A stretch of 64,000 nucleotides of DNA from Tomocerus qinae (Eukaryota; Arthropoda; Collembola; Entomobryomorpha; Tomoceridae). The notes beneath the pieces are model-generated. The model was not told the DNA's origin, did no database searches, and saw nothing but the letters and a program-made list of their open reading frames with translations. Numbering within the stretch: position 1 is the first letter of the stretch; every line of letters starts with the position of its first letter. Made by a program: the position numbers and the translations under genes. Location: the NCBI GenBank assembly GCA_020055645.1, contig CM034549.1:21969930-22033929 (forward strand), read 5' to 3'. Positions 40,718 to 53,770 of the stretch are shown here, in pieces.

Positions 40718-41303
40718 TCTCTGTATGATTCTTGGAGTGAGTGTAGTGCATTTCTCCATCGACTTTAGCTTATCGTTCTCTTATTGGTATGCTATCTCTT
40801 TCTTTCGCACAGACAGACGGTTAACAGCCTAAACGGAACGTCCAAGCCAGTCAAAGTCAACTTGAGGAAAAGCCAGCTAACTACTCCCTGTGAAAAGGAA
40901 GCCATCGAATGTACTCAGTACAAAGTATTTCGTTTGGAAATCGGCTCAGCTATAAATCGATACAACATTTTCAACTTGAACTCACCAATACGTGCCTGAT
41001 CAATCCATTGCACAAGAAAACCATTTTATTCAAATGCTAACTACATAAGCATAAGTGATATATCTTCAACCGTAAGGACGACTACTGATTTGACTACTGC
41101 AGATAAGTAGCAACAGCATTTAGCCAGACAAGCTAAGTCAACCAAGAGGAGAATCTGTTCCAGGAATATATACACCTGAGTCACGGACTACTCAGAGTAG
41201 TAATCTTAAACCAGAGAGAGCTCACAGCGGAAATCTAACATTTGCCTAACAGACTCACGTCTCCGTCTCAAATTCACTTCAACTGTAAACAATCTGCAAT
41301 ACA

Positions 41304-42622
41304 ATGAGTGTTACAGAACTTCAAGTTATCCATCGGGTTATTCAAACCAACAGTCCCAGCACGGCTAGATTTCTACTCCCTAATGGTAAGCTTACTACTA
41401 CTTTACTTTCCAATTAATACTCTAGAATTTCTGCTTTATTTGCACAAATAGTTTCTCTATACTAATTAGCAAAATTTTAACAAGACCAAAGACTATTCCA
41501 TAAGGAGTTCTCAGGAAACTAAAATGCCGTAGTTGTAACCAGATACCTTCAAATTCAGTACTTGCAGTTGCATTTTGCAATTTTAATGTTTAAATGTAAG
41601 CATTTGTATTGCACTATACCTACAAGCTATTTTTCGATCATATTATAATATGGTCAATTCAGATGCAAATGGCGGTTCGCCTTTGTTTTGCGTATAATAT
41701 TGTATAGCTGGTACTGTTTTATACTTTTCTGTATACAAACAAGTTAAATATTTTCAGTTTATTTTGCAGTTGCATTGAATTGTGCTGAAAGAATTAGTCA
41801 TGGTGTGCATTTCGGTAGGAGTTAATAGATAAAGCATTAATTGATTTTGTAATCACGATTTCGTTTGTTTAGATGGAGATCATGAAGAAATGGGATTAGT
41901 GATGCGGTTGGACAGCAAAATGAAAGAGACAGCTCGCCCCTCGACAGTTCCCGTCACGACAGTGAAAACTCCAGTAACTGCTCAGTTTTGTGGACAAACT
42001 CATGTGGTAGCCGGTTGGGCATTGTGGGCTAGCTCTTTTATCCAGACCGCTCACATCTACTTCGTGAAATCCACAAGCCGAGTAAGTACATTATACATAT
42101 TACATTACAAGGAATTAAAGGGTTAGAATGGAGTAGTTATTTAGTAAGTACGTATTAAAAGTAGAATAATTAGAAAGAAACAGGCTCTTGACATTAAGTA
42201 TGTTTAAATGTGCTCACATGAGAATATTAATAGCAGTTTGGAATGATGTTGGTTTAATTAGAAGTGTGGAACTGTAATCGAATTAGATGGAATTAGCTAA
42301 GCAAGATAAAATGATGATGAAACCGATTGGCTAATTACATTTGGTGTAATTTCCTCTTGTTTTGTAGATAAGCGACGCTGTGCAACTGAGAGCGGTCCGA
42401 ATGCTGCCGTTGATGGTCTACATGAGTCTTCTAGTCTTGGCAATTCAAACGGGTGGAATTGTGTTTCTGTTTGCCATGTCAGTTTGCCCTATGGGTCTCT
42501 GGTTTCTCCTCGCATGCATCGCCAACCTAGGAGGAATTTATTGGTACACGGCACTTCCGTCTATTTCCCCTGTCAGCTCGAACAAGTTACCAACATCGCC
42601 GGTTGCGAAAGCATCATCCTAA
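41304..42622 (+). CDS. Unrecognised 181-aa three-pass membrane protein
   Basis: Three coding exons, 41304-41385, 41873-42081 and 42368-42622 (TAA), with clean GT-AG junctions in phases 1 and 0. The protein starts MSVTELQVIHRVIQTN. It has a polar N-terminal region of about 70 residues, then hydrophobic segments at about 72-92 (VVAGWALWASSFIQTAHIYF), 111-133 (PLMVYMSLLVLAIQTGGIVF) and 138-158 (PMGLWFLLACIANLGGIYWY), and a short Ser/Pro-rich tail ending AKASS. There is no cleavable signal peptide, so the N-terminus is probably cytoplasmic (inference). I do not recognise the family; the small polytopic layout resembles many orphan membrane proteins and gives no catalytic clue. The third-exon coding frame is supported by continuous hydrophobic segments and a normal stop. 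Confidence 0.75.
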
Positions 42623-45600
42623 TTCAAATAATTAGATTCCGTCAAACTTGTGTCTCGCGACCACGACTCACACACTCACTACTACACGTCGTCTCTGCAC
42701 GGGGCTCAATCAATGCAAAAAAGGAGCTGGAGAAAATTCATTCCATTAACTACTGCTTACATAATAATATTATAATCAACTATTTACACAACATAGGCAC
42801 TTTTGTTACATGTAATCTAGTTCTAAAAATACCCAGCTAGCCGAGAAGGCTTCAAACTTATCGAAATGCCAATTCAGTCCTCTCTTCCATCCACCAAAGG
42901 ATATAACCATTCCAGCCAGAGATCCCAGATATTCCAGAATTAATAAGTTGTGCAATACTCTCAGACATATTGCTGACTTTGCTCCATTTTATGTAATGCA
43001 GCAAGTAAAAGTAAAGTAAGACGACGAAACTTACTTAGATATGCAATATCTTACAGAGAATATTATTATCTTATCTGCTTCTGGTTTATTGCTTTGATAT
43101 TTTGCCATGAACTTGGCTTTAGATTTCGAGACGACCATGTACTTTTTGATTTTCGAGATTCCCAACTATATCCATGTTTTTTTAATTCTGTCATATTGCT
43201 CATTTCGAAATGCACATTTTTGCAATGATTTTTTCCCCCGCGAGACAATGTGTACGTACTAGAGGTGGATGGAAGAATTATTATAGTGGCGTACTGAAAA
43301 AAAATGTCGTACTGAATAGATAAGATGTATAACGTAGTCTTCGTCGATTTTTATACCCCACAAGTAGATAAGTCAGTTCGACTGATAATAGTTCTCTTTT
43401 GTATTAGGATGTGTATGGAGTTGAAAGGTGGACTGTAAGTTATTTGTGAGTGTATTTGAATAAGTTAGCAAATAGAGTTAGTGTAATTAACCTAAATAGT
43501 CTTTAGAAGATGATGTAGCGAGTTTTGGGAATATATGATAGTTATTACAAAATGTTATGTTTGTTTAGCTCTATTTAATTTACTTATGGTATGCTAATTA
43601 GTAATTTAAGTAACTGTAAGTCTATCTGGCTCATGATGATTCGCTTCCGTGTCATTTCAAGTACTACTAACGGTGTTTCTACAAGACTGGAGAACTCTGA
43701 CAGACGTTTTGTGATGTTGTTAATCTATTTTTGTATCATACCTCATTGTATAGATGTTATAATGTAGTGTAACTATTGCTAAAAATAAGTAAGGAGATAA
43801 TGAGCCTTGGAGTAGCATATTAAAAAGATTGTATATATAGCAGACCATTTTTTTGGAAAGTACACTTAAGCCCTTAAGATAGATAAGAAATTAGAAGTTG
43901 ACTATAGACACTTATGGTTATACATAAATACGTATAAAATGTAGAGAGCGTTTTTATGGAGCTGGGAGACATTTAGGCGGAAAAGCCCGTCTACGTGGAG
44001 CCGCTGTGTTTTTTCTACAGGCGATGAATCTCTTGTCTAGTTCGACTCGTGGCTTTAGATACACAAATCCCTGGCTCACTAACAACATAAGAAATCATCT
44101 GCTCTGCACAAATTGTCTCTCTCTACTTACAAAGTCAAATACAGATACACATTCTCATCTACAGACAGAAGATAGGTCTTCTCCTCTCGTCTCCACCATC
44201 CAAGTGTCAACTTTTACTAGGCAAATGTAAATACATTGTGCAAGGTACTAGAATTAACTGCACTTTTCTATCTGCAGTTTAGTTCTATTTTGTACTAGGT
44301 ATTACATACTTTAGTGGTCTGCTTGTATATTTTGCTAATAATGTACTTTCCTATAATGCTTAGAAACAATCACGTTAAACTTGTCCTAACTGAGCTCAAT
44401 GAAAATGCAACAAAAATAAGTCCTTAGTTTATACAACATGACTGATGGAGAAAACAATAAATTGTGCTACTAAATTGTGATGTGATGCATTATCTAATTG
44501 CTACTATTCCTATTTACATATTATACGTATCCTAATTACATTCGATACAATGTACAATCATCTATTAGTATTCCTAAATATCTGGATAGTATACGCCCGT
44601 AAACATTCTAGTAAATATAGATACAACTTTTATTGATAGTATCTCCCTGTCGATTACTTCCACCCAAAAACCAATGACCTTAATAAAGATGTACGTAATT
44701 TCTAATTCATCATCACAACTAATTACATCACAGTAGTAATTTGATAATAGTGTTAAAACATTAGTAGTTCACTCATTAAAATAAGAATACTATTGGGAAG
44801 GAAGTATTGATGACAATGATAATACAGTCAAAGATTTCTAATTTGTTATACAAAATGTCCAATATATGATTTTGTACTCTATATTGATACTGGAGCTGTT
44901 AAAGAAAGAATATTTGACTAGGTCTAGGTTGTATATGTGTGTTATCTATATGTGTCTAAATAAGCGAATAAAATCAAGTTTTCTATACTGAGAATATGAG
45001 AAGTGTGTATTTCTTTATTCATGTTTCAAACTGTAAGTGATGTATGTCATGTAAATCCGGGGTTCCGATAACAATCCGTAATAATCTAGTAATAGTCAAA
45101 GAAATGGGGTCTGTGTACAAAGGAAAAGGCAGTAAACAAAGGAGATTATTAGGGAAAGTGCAATGCGGTGGATGAAATCTGAGAAAAGCAATGAAAAACG
45201 GAGAAGATAAAATGGAGGAAAGAACTACTTTATTAGATTAGTCATGGAATAAGGCATGACTGATGTTGGTAGATTAAGTGTTGGATATTTCCAGTCAGTG
45301 GGATCTACGCTAAAATACTAATGCAACAATGCAAAAAAAGTAATTTCATATCACAACAAAGCCACAATGACTCACTCACTCACTCAGACTACAAAGTCTA
45401 CTTAGACTATTCGTGCTTGGATTCTATTCTGCAATGAAGTGACTAATAAGAGTAGAAAAAAGGTTTTCGCTGAGTTTGAAATTCTCACTAGCTTAGCAAA
45501 GAATAGAATACCTTTCTCCTGACAGTCTCGACTTGTTTGCTCTCTTTCTCTGCGGTTAATAATAGAAAATTTTATTTTCCACCCGTTCTCTAGAATGTAG

Positions 45601-48600
45601 GAAGAAGGGGAAGTGTGGGATGAATAACGTAGTAAGCGCACAAAGTGACGCCAGATTCCTACCGAGCTGCGAACAAGAAGAATTTTTATGGTTAAACTTG
45701 AAGGGAAAACGGATCTAACTGATTTAGAGAGATCTTTTGGACAACAGAACTGTGTTGCTTGCTTATTCTTGTCAAGGGAAGAAAGACGAGTGAGGAGTCG
45801 GCCAAAATACAGCCAGCTAACTAAAATTCGAGGAAATAAGGATCCAGACTCTATAAGAGCTACTAACTAAAGCAAACTACTTATTTTATTTCTTTGACTA
45901 TCATTTATTGCAATATGCTACATGGTTTTATTATATTTGCTCTAAATATCTATTCACGTCACAAGTGAAAGTTCCTCCAGTTACTCGGCCAAATGTCTTT
46001 CGAGTAATTCGCTATGTACTGTAAAGAGTCTCAATGTCTACTTACACTGTTACACTACAATATTATGAATTATATAATAGTAATAAGGATTGTGCTAAAG
46101 TAGGTACTTAACTCAGCCCACGACTAAAGACTTTCCCCAGCATACTACTGCTACACAAAAGTTTATCTTGGTTCCCAGCATTCGTCAAGGTGAGGTTAAT
46201 AACTATATAACTAATAATAACTACTAGTCTAGATATTTACATTCTTTCACGCAAACTGCCCTACTACGTCCTAAATACAATGTTGGAGCATTAGCGTAGT
46301 GAAATAAATGATGTTTGACTTTGACCGTGTATGTATCTTTAGAAGAGAGCCACACCTAACCTACTTTCTCCTCGCAATGAAATGCAATGGTAGAGAAAGG
46401 AGAAAAGCTGTTGTTCGGCGGGTTTGTTAGTTAATCTCTTATTTTACTTATCGTTACTTATTGGAGACAAGTATTGCCAGTAGATATAAGGTAATTTGCT
46501 TTTTCATTGGGCCTGAAGTGAGTTTAATGATAAGCCGTCCTCTCCCTCAACAAAAGTTAAGCCTAAGCAAAGGAAAATAAAGCCAAGCCCCTTTCCCTTT
46601 GTTTGGTTAGGTCATCGTTACACTTAGAAATCACTGTTTACCGGAAAATTAAAGCTGTCCTCATCTGATCTCTTGTACTCTACTCACAGCCTGCTTAAAA
46701 CAGTTATGCTTACTTTCTCTTTGCATCCTTTCCTTTCATACTCTCCCTCATTGTTAGAAAAAGCAATTTACTAATAGTTCTCCCATACTATACTATAAGC
46801 ATATGCCATTTGTCTATGCACACAATGGCCAACACAGTTCAATCTAGTAATTTTGCCATTTCTACCACTATCTCCAATACCCAAACACTCCCAGCACTAC
46901 TATAGTAGTACTACTGTTAAATATCTGTACAGAGTTAATATATGTATGTATGCACATAGCAAAGTAGTAGTAGCTGAGTCTTCTACCACTCAGGTACTAA
47001 CTTTCATCCTATCATCTCAAAGCTAGTGCAATTCTCTACGACTTGTACAATCACTTGAATAGTTTTACCTTTTATATTCCCAATTCTTTTTATATTACGC
47101 AGTACTCAAACCCGCTTTGATATCCTTTTATCCTGGTATAATCTGTATCAGTGTTCTAGACTAGCACTTATTATCCTTCTAATGGATCTCAAGATCTAGA
47201 AATCGATTCACAATTCTCGCACTCTTCTTGCGCTTGCTTTTCATTGCGAGACAATTCCGAGAAAATTAACTGGCTACATTTTCTTTTTCTCTCCTTTGGA
47301 TGGGCAATACATTATTTAAGATACCAATAACAATGCTCTTACTACTAGAAATAAAAGTAGATGATGGATAGTAAACGAGTAATTAACATTAAACGAGAAA
47401 CCGGAGAAGATTAACTCATGAGATAAATGGTATTTCAGAGTGCATGATTTAAATTATTGTCTCCCCTACAAAAACTCACATGTGGGATATTGTAGAATGC
47501 AACAATAAAGTTAACCAAACAAAATAGATTTCATTACGCCATAATTCGTGACATTTTACAGTGTTGGGATTCCGTAACAATAGAAAAGTTTGAGTGACTT
47601 GAATTGAAGTTTAGGTTTGATTTCATTCATTTCTTAATTACCTTGTCGTGTCTTGTTTAGCCTTGTCAAGTTATGCAGCATGTTAGTTTCTATTGTAGTG
47701 CATAGTAGTTAGGGATGTTATGTGTGCACTTGACGATGTCACGGGCTCTTTGGTGCCAAACAAAGTGGAGAAAGTGGGAAATGACTATAAAGGGTCCAGA
47801 TAAGTGTGTAGGGTTAGATATACCTAGTGAATTTATACTTTCTATTGTGCACTACGTTATCTGACTATGTTCTCTTCAGTTGTTGAACAGTTTGGTCTGT
47901 ACATATGAATAGATGAATAGAAGTCGAGTGACACTAGACACGCTCTTCAACTTCATCCATGACAGGACACTCGGTCGGTCGGTGGTTAATGGAGCTGTTC
48001 TGGAGGTTAGTCTCCAACTATTGCTCTTATATATGTATATATTTTTTACTAAGGGTATCAGTATGTGTAATAAAATACTCGCTCGTATAAAGGACGGTGA
48101 AAGTTATATGAAGTCGAGGGAAAGTTTTACATAGCCACAATTTCAACTGTAGATAAAGACAAATAGACAAGACCTACTTACAATACAAACGTCACAGGAT
48201 GAAGATGTATGTAGATTGTATTTTAGCATCCAATTTTCCTATTTGTCCCCAGTTTGTGTTCGAATGTAGTAAAACTATCAGTGTTACAACTTATGTACAT
48301 AGAAATGCATTATTCCTTAATTTTTATCTTATACATACATATCCATGTCATACACATTTATATATCTAAGGTACTTTTTCCTTTTATTTGCACATGTTCT
48401 GTTCTATGCTGAATCAACAGAGCGTATCTCCGGTTGCCCCGCAAAAGAGAAAGCTATTAAAGGATTTTATTTACTCTGTGCGACGATTCGTGAGTCGTGA
48501 CGTGACTACTCTCATCTCCTACACAATATGATCATGTTCTCTAACTTGTTCCTTAGACTTGTGAACCTGGTACTATACTTCCCAAAGCTTGAACTCTGCA

Positions 48601-49139
48601 TTGACAACTTGCCGAACTACAATACAAAATACTACACTATCCGCCCAATGTTCCCAAAACAGCTCAAGTGCATATTCTCCTTTATTCTGCATTGATAGAT
48701 AGAAACTTTATCACTTTAGCTCCAACACGACTACATATTAACTACATAACTGTATGTAAATAGCACTGGTGGAAGAGTCAAAGTAGGAACAATGACTACC
48801 AACTGTAAATTGTGGGTCCTCCCAGTAATGGAGAAAAGAGAGAAAACAGTAGTTTACACATGTATTCTATCTATACTCAAGTATAAACATGTAATTAGGA
48901 TCGTAGTATTCCGAGGCACACTCTTTAGATTCTATTACAAGTAGTGATTACATTAGTTTTGCTAAGTCCATTTGACGTGTGGCCTGACCTAACATGGCCT
49001 GAGCTTAGTGGGTAGTCTTATACGGGTAACTTTTGTCTACTTAGCAAAGTCCCAGACTGCCAGACGAAAGCTGGAAGACGACAGTTTGACTGCATTGAGA
49101 CGTTTGGTTTGAGGAGCAGCGTCATGGAGGAGAAAGTAG
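42623..49139. other. Spacer downstream of the membrane-protein gene
   Basis: The proximal part is presumably 3' UTR, with AATAAA-like words near 44455 and 44967 as the first plausible poly(A) signals. The remainder is AT-rich with no supported gene. Small frames at 45688-45870 and 47913-48134 lack splice context or family resemblance. Confidence 0.45.
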
Positions 49140-49205
49140 TATAAATTTTTTGTATTGCTCCGAGGACTGCACATGCAACTGAAACTGAAGTGAAGCTGAC
49201 TTGAC
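49140..49205 (+). promoter_or_regulatory. Candidate TATA box and short 5' exon
   Basis: TATAAA at 49140-49145 is followed about 30 bp later by a less AT-rich stretch that ends in a strong donor, GAC|GTAAGTG, after 49205. This could be the promoter and non-coding first exon of the neuropeptide-like gene at 50.8 kb (an acceptor-like CTGTTTTTTTAAG ends near 50580) or of the channel gene further right. The link is inference. Confidence 0.3.
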
Positions 49206-50799
49206 GTAAGTGTAAACGTAGTCTAAGTATTGGTACATTACATTCTATTATTTTTACTTTAGGACCCAGTACCCTACGGAATGATTACACTTTGGTTGTG
49301 CAACTATATATAGAATTCATACCTTTATTTATATATATCTGTAAGACAAGGAGGAAGGAATGCGTAGCGTCGCTCATTTCAACCCGCTCGCTCCGGCTTA
49401 AGTCAGCTCTCCGTGATAGTCCTACTATATATTGTACTGTACTTCGGGTCGATTTCGATCTTGACGACGGACGACTATGTACATATAAAGGGAAACCACA
49501 CCAGGCAGGCAGGCTGGCAGACGAACGATGCTTTGCTTTATTTTGCCATTGCTGGCTGGTGTAAACCGAAGCTGAAAGCTAAGGGAAGTAGGTATACATC
49601 TAGAACGATGCTAACAAGGACCAGAGAAAAGAACAAGAACTTGTGCTTGCTTACTACACAGCTCGACTTTTCTACCCCATTACTACTGTAGTACTCTTTT
49701 CGTTTGGAGTTTCCCCATCTCCATCCATCCTGTGACTCCGACTGTTGTTGTATTGAACTGTGGTGTAGACTCCTAGTCCACATTCCTCCATTCTCACCGA
49801 CTAAGCTTTTCCTTTGAGTTTTTACCTCCGCTCTCTCTCCCCAGTTCTATTTTGTCAAGTTCTTCCTGGCGTAAAATAGGAAAGTCTATTTACTATCTGT
49901 AGTACTATCTGTTGTTCGAGATAGAGGAAAACATTCATCCCAGTTTAGCAGTCTGCAGAGTTCTAGGGCGAGGCATGATTCCTTTTACTTGTCTTGTAAA
50001 TATCTGTACATTGTATTCATTCCCTTCTACATAGTATTCTCCTCTGCCGGCTCATCATACAATTCTATCGCGTCAGACTTGCGAGTGCTGTGCCGTGTCA
50101 TACCACAGGCAGAACCTGAAACATAGAAAAGAAATAGTCACCCTCCTTCTTGCTTAGCCCGTCTGGTTTTCTGACTGTGTACATACATAAATATATAACA
50201 AATGCCTGATTCAATGTAAGAAAAGGTAGGAAACTTCTCCAATATTGAACCCACGACTGTTTTTCAATACACACACAATTCGGTAGTATATTTAGTTTCC
50301 CTTTTAGATTTCCACTACTACAGTTGTTCGTGGCAAAGTCAGTAAGTAGATATAAGGTTTGTATGGGAGAGTTAAGCAAGTACTACTACGTTGTGGGGAA
50401 GTATGTTCGGATATTTATTTCTTACGTACGTTTGTGTCACTGCTACTTTGACTTCTTGTCGGATAGGTTTTCATTGAATATCTGTGTCTATGTAGTGTAT
50501 ACCTAAACTAACCTACCACCTTTCTTAGTAGATTCCACCAACATGTTTATGTTTCTATAAGATATTGCTGTTTTTTTAAGACATACATTATCTGTATACA
50601 GAAAGGTACATGACATCTAAGTAGTATCGGAGTCTGTAGTACATTATGTACATTATGTGTGGAATATTATGTATAGGTATTCATAATGTCTGTCGGTAGG
50701 TACCTACATAATAAGATATAGGAGACAAGGGAAGGCAAGTTTTGTGCAGTAGTATAATAAGTATGGATGTTTCGTTATTCGTAGTGAATAGTGAATATT

Positions 50800-50988
50800 A
50801 TGGTGTTAGAGTTAGCAACTTGCCTTTTGGTTGCATTGCATTGCCTTCCGACTGCCGTACATTCAGAACAGAGAAGGAGAGGACCGAGGAACGAGTGGCA
50901 GAACATGGTATGGCATCCTAGTGCTTTAACTCCCGAAATCCCGGTATACTCCCCAAACGGACGAAAAAAGACTAGCAATCTTCTTTGA
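50800..50988 (+). CDS. Putative neuropeptide precursor, 62 aa, intronless
   Basis: The first ATG after an in-frame stop (TGA at 50785) opens a 62-codon frame ending in TGA. Residues 1-22 (MVLELATCLLVALHCLPTAV then HS) look like a signal peptide, although the n-region has no basic residue. Then come EQ and a tribasic site RRR (25-27), a 26-residue segment (28-53) ending in PVYSPN, the sequence GRKK (54-57), and a five-residue tail TSNLL. Gly followed by a dibasic site is the standard signal for cleavage and C-terminal amidation, so the layout predicts one amidated peptide ending IPVYSPN-amide. I do not match it to a known arthropod peptide family. A poly(A) signal lies 350 bp downstream. Alternatives: a chance ORF, or a first coding exon spliced at the internal ATG|GTATGG. 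Confidence 0.5.
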   Translation: MVLELATCLLVALHCLPTAVHSEQRRRGPRNEWQNMVWHPSALTPEIPVYSPNGRKKTSNLL

Positions 50989-51337
50989 GTCAGTCATGCC
51001 ATAACGTTGGGCTGTTTCACATCGCATCTCGATAGCACTCTCTTTTCATCCCACGTACTTTACAAACGCTACCGTTGCATTACATTATTACTTCACGTTA
51101 ACTTACGGAACGGCTCCACGGAACGTTCAACTCACAACTCTACCATACACCCATCACATCTTCTCACTTCTTTACTTCATCTCGAACATCCTCCTGGAGT
51201 GCAATAGCTGAATAGTAGCACCTTCTTCCTCCATCCTCACCCAGTGTGATAGATGTAGTTTTTCAGACCCTTTTCTTTCCTACCCGAAGAACGGAAGAGA
51301 CAGGACACAACTTCAACCAGGATATACCTAAAATACA

Positions 51338-51343
51338 AATAAA
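51338..51343 (+). terminator. Poly(A) signal candidate for the neuropeptide-like gene
   Basis: AATAAA 350 bp past the stop codon at 50986-50988, the first canonical hexamer on this strand after that ORF that I noticed. Confidence 0.4.
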
Positions 51344-53622
51344 AACGTAACAACATTACACTCAGACACAGGCCAAGTTACGTTAGTTGTACTAAAAACG
51401 ACCCTTTTCACCCATTCATCTGAAAATATGACTGTTGACTCCGGAACTGTAAATACCACTTCAAAGCTATTTACTCATGGATCCATTCAGTTCAGATAGA
51501 TTCGTACATCATTATAATAATGTAAGTACTGTGCAGAAAGAGTGAGTGGAGCCATCGATTAATTTGCTGGAAAATGCCCGGGGTGACACAGTGACTGACA
51601 TGACATGATAGAACATGAGATACTCTCATTTGTCACAGAGTTCCACTCACGGTCAAACGAAGCAAAATTTGGCAAACCTGCGCGATCGTAGAATTGAAAC
51701 CCGAAAATTTTCACCACAGTTTATTATCAGTGCAAGAACATAAACCGGATTAAATTTCACATGTCTTGTCGAGTTAAACACCAAGTTCCCGGATAAATAT
51801 TATCTTGAGAGCATCTGTTGCTAGTAGCGTATCCGAAGCGAAGGTGGAAAGATTATCCCAAGATATACACATAATATTTCTAGGAAAAGTTCGCAGCAAT
51901 CGTATATATATTACTCCGCTATACACACTTCGAATCTACTTACAATGCTAGTAGCAAATTATATGTGAATTTAGACATCTAGTTAGTAATATTACCTATT
52001 ACATGGTTCCATCCACATCTTTCTCTTATCTATATTAGTTAGGTTAGTCGTCTGTAAAAGAGGAAGATGAGGAAACCATGTTAGAGCAAGATTAAATACA
52101 AAGTGTGGCTTATTTGTGTGAAACCAACCTGTTAGGGAGGGACTAGGGACCATGACTAATAAATGCACAAGACTTCACATGATCTTATGATTGGCTTGGA
52201 TGACGTGAGTGACACGGTTTTTGACTCTTTGGGATCAACTTGCCTTTCAGTCTCTTTTTCATCTTCACATTAGTTTTGCTATCTGCCAGCAGTTTGTACA
52301 CACTACTCCGCTAATCTTAAGATAACATTTATCTTCCAACACTCTCTGTGAAAGTTAAAATAAATCCTTGCAAACTCAATAACCTTTACATATACACAAA
52401 AACTTACACTTATTCTTCTTCGAATCGATTTAATCGCAATTTGTGATGTCGTCGTGAAGTGTTGTGCTTATTTTCTTCAAAATCAATTTTTCAAAACCAA
52501 AAAAAAATCAAGACCAAAACCATTCAGTTTTCAATTTTCTTATCTTGCTTTTCTCCGAATCTTAATCGCAAAATATTACTCGAATTATCCAGACTACTGC
52601 GCAAAATTGCTTACCTTTTGCAACACTTTTGAAGAAAAGCCATTAATTAGTGAGTAGTAGTAAACGGGGAAGTAATTTATATCACATGACAGCACAGTCT
52701 ACTTAACAGATAGAAAAGAAAATGAAAATCCTTTGTCTGCGACTGCCTGAGACGAATGAGTGAGTGGACGTAGATAGTAGGTGATGATTTTCATATGAAT
52801 GTGTTCGTATATAATGAATGTGATATATGTATTAACCTTATAGCTACTACAGGATGTATTACGAGATTGAGTTTCTTGGTGAAAACAGATAGTATCCTTT
52901 GTTTATTTCTGTGAAAGTCTGTCCATACACGCTCAGAAAATTTCCTTGTCCTGCTAGATAAAGTGACAATCAATGTGAATAAGGAAAAGCACAAAGAGGA
53001 GTAACTTTTAAAGAGTATGTCAAGGGAGGAGTGGATATAGTATGAGTTTGTGGATATAGTAATGTCATTAATAGGGCTCAACAAAAAGACAAGACATCGG
53101 AAAATAATGGGGACAGGACAAGTGATTGAATTGTAATAGTAAAGTAGAATAGGAACGATATATATAATTACATGTACTCTCAAGTATCATAGTATACTTT
53201 TCTGTTACGTAAGGTGTTTGCGCAGAGGGAGAGAGTGGCTAGATTCATTTTTGTGTTCTGTTGTGATGTGGCTGAAAAAGTTTGTCTGGCGAGGTAAATA
53301 ATAGAAGCTTATATAGAATGGAGGCGGGACGAGTGGTTGATGATGGGCCTTTCAGTCGAGCACAGCAGTTTATCATCGCCGTCGATGTGAGTTGCAAGTG
53401 CAAAGGGTGAAAATCGTAAGACTTGACAATTGAAAATACAAGTGCTACTAACTTATTGCTTTGGAAATTAGATTGTGTAATTGAGTTAATTATCACTGCG
53501 GGATTGGAGGTGACAAGAAATAATTAATTGAAACCTAGTTGGGAGAAAACAAGAAAGCCATAATATACAAAAGTAGGTTTACAAACAAATTAATCCTAAC
53601 AAAGAGTGTGGAAGACAAAAGG
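51344..53622. other. Spacer between the neuropeptide-like ORF and the ERG-type channel gene
   Basis: No gene is supported. The stretch at 52720-53500 is strongly purine-rich on the plus strand, which creates a long minus-strand open frame (52791-53183) of low complexity. The promoter and any 5' untranslated exons of the channel gene probably lie in the right part. Confidence 0.4.
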
Positions 53623-53706
53623 ATGGAATCATCAGCGAGTTTGTTGTGTCCAGTGAAGTTGCTTGGCTCTTCACTCAGAGTGAAAGTTTTCCGTGTTATC
53701 TACTAG
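53623..53706 (+). other. Upstream ORF (27 aa) in the probable 5' leader of the ERG-type gene
   Basis: ATG at 53623 opens MESSASLLCPVKLLGSSLRV... and stops with TAG at 53704-53706, 64 bp before the channel start codon. If the leader is unspliced here, ribosomes would meet this ORF first, which could dampen channel translation. It is also possible that transcription starts downstream of it. Confidence 0.35.
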
Positions 53707-53770
53707 TGAATATTTGACCAACTTCGAGTCCAGCGTCCATCGGGCCGTTGTTGGATTGCCTTTACCAAAA

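Noticed and set aside
52791-53183. 130-codon minus-strand ORF
   Set aside because: It starts at TTG, not ATG, has low-complexity Ile/Ser/Tyr/Leu composition, and lies opposite a purine-rich block where minus-strand stops are rare. No family signature.
53623-53706. Alternative upstream start for the channel
   Set aside because: The ATG at 53623 is in a different frame and stops before the channel start. It is kept only as a possible uORF.
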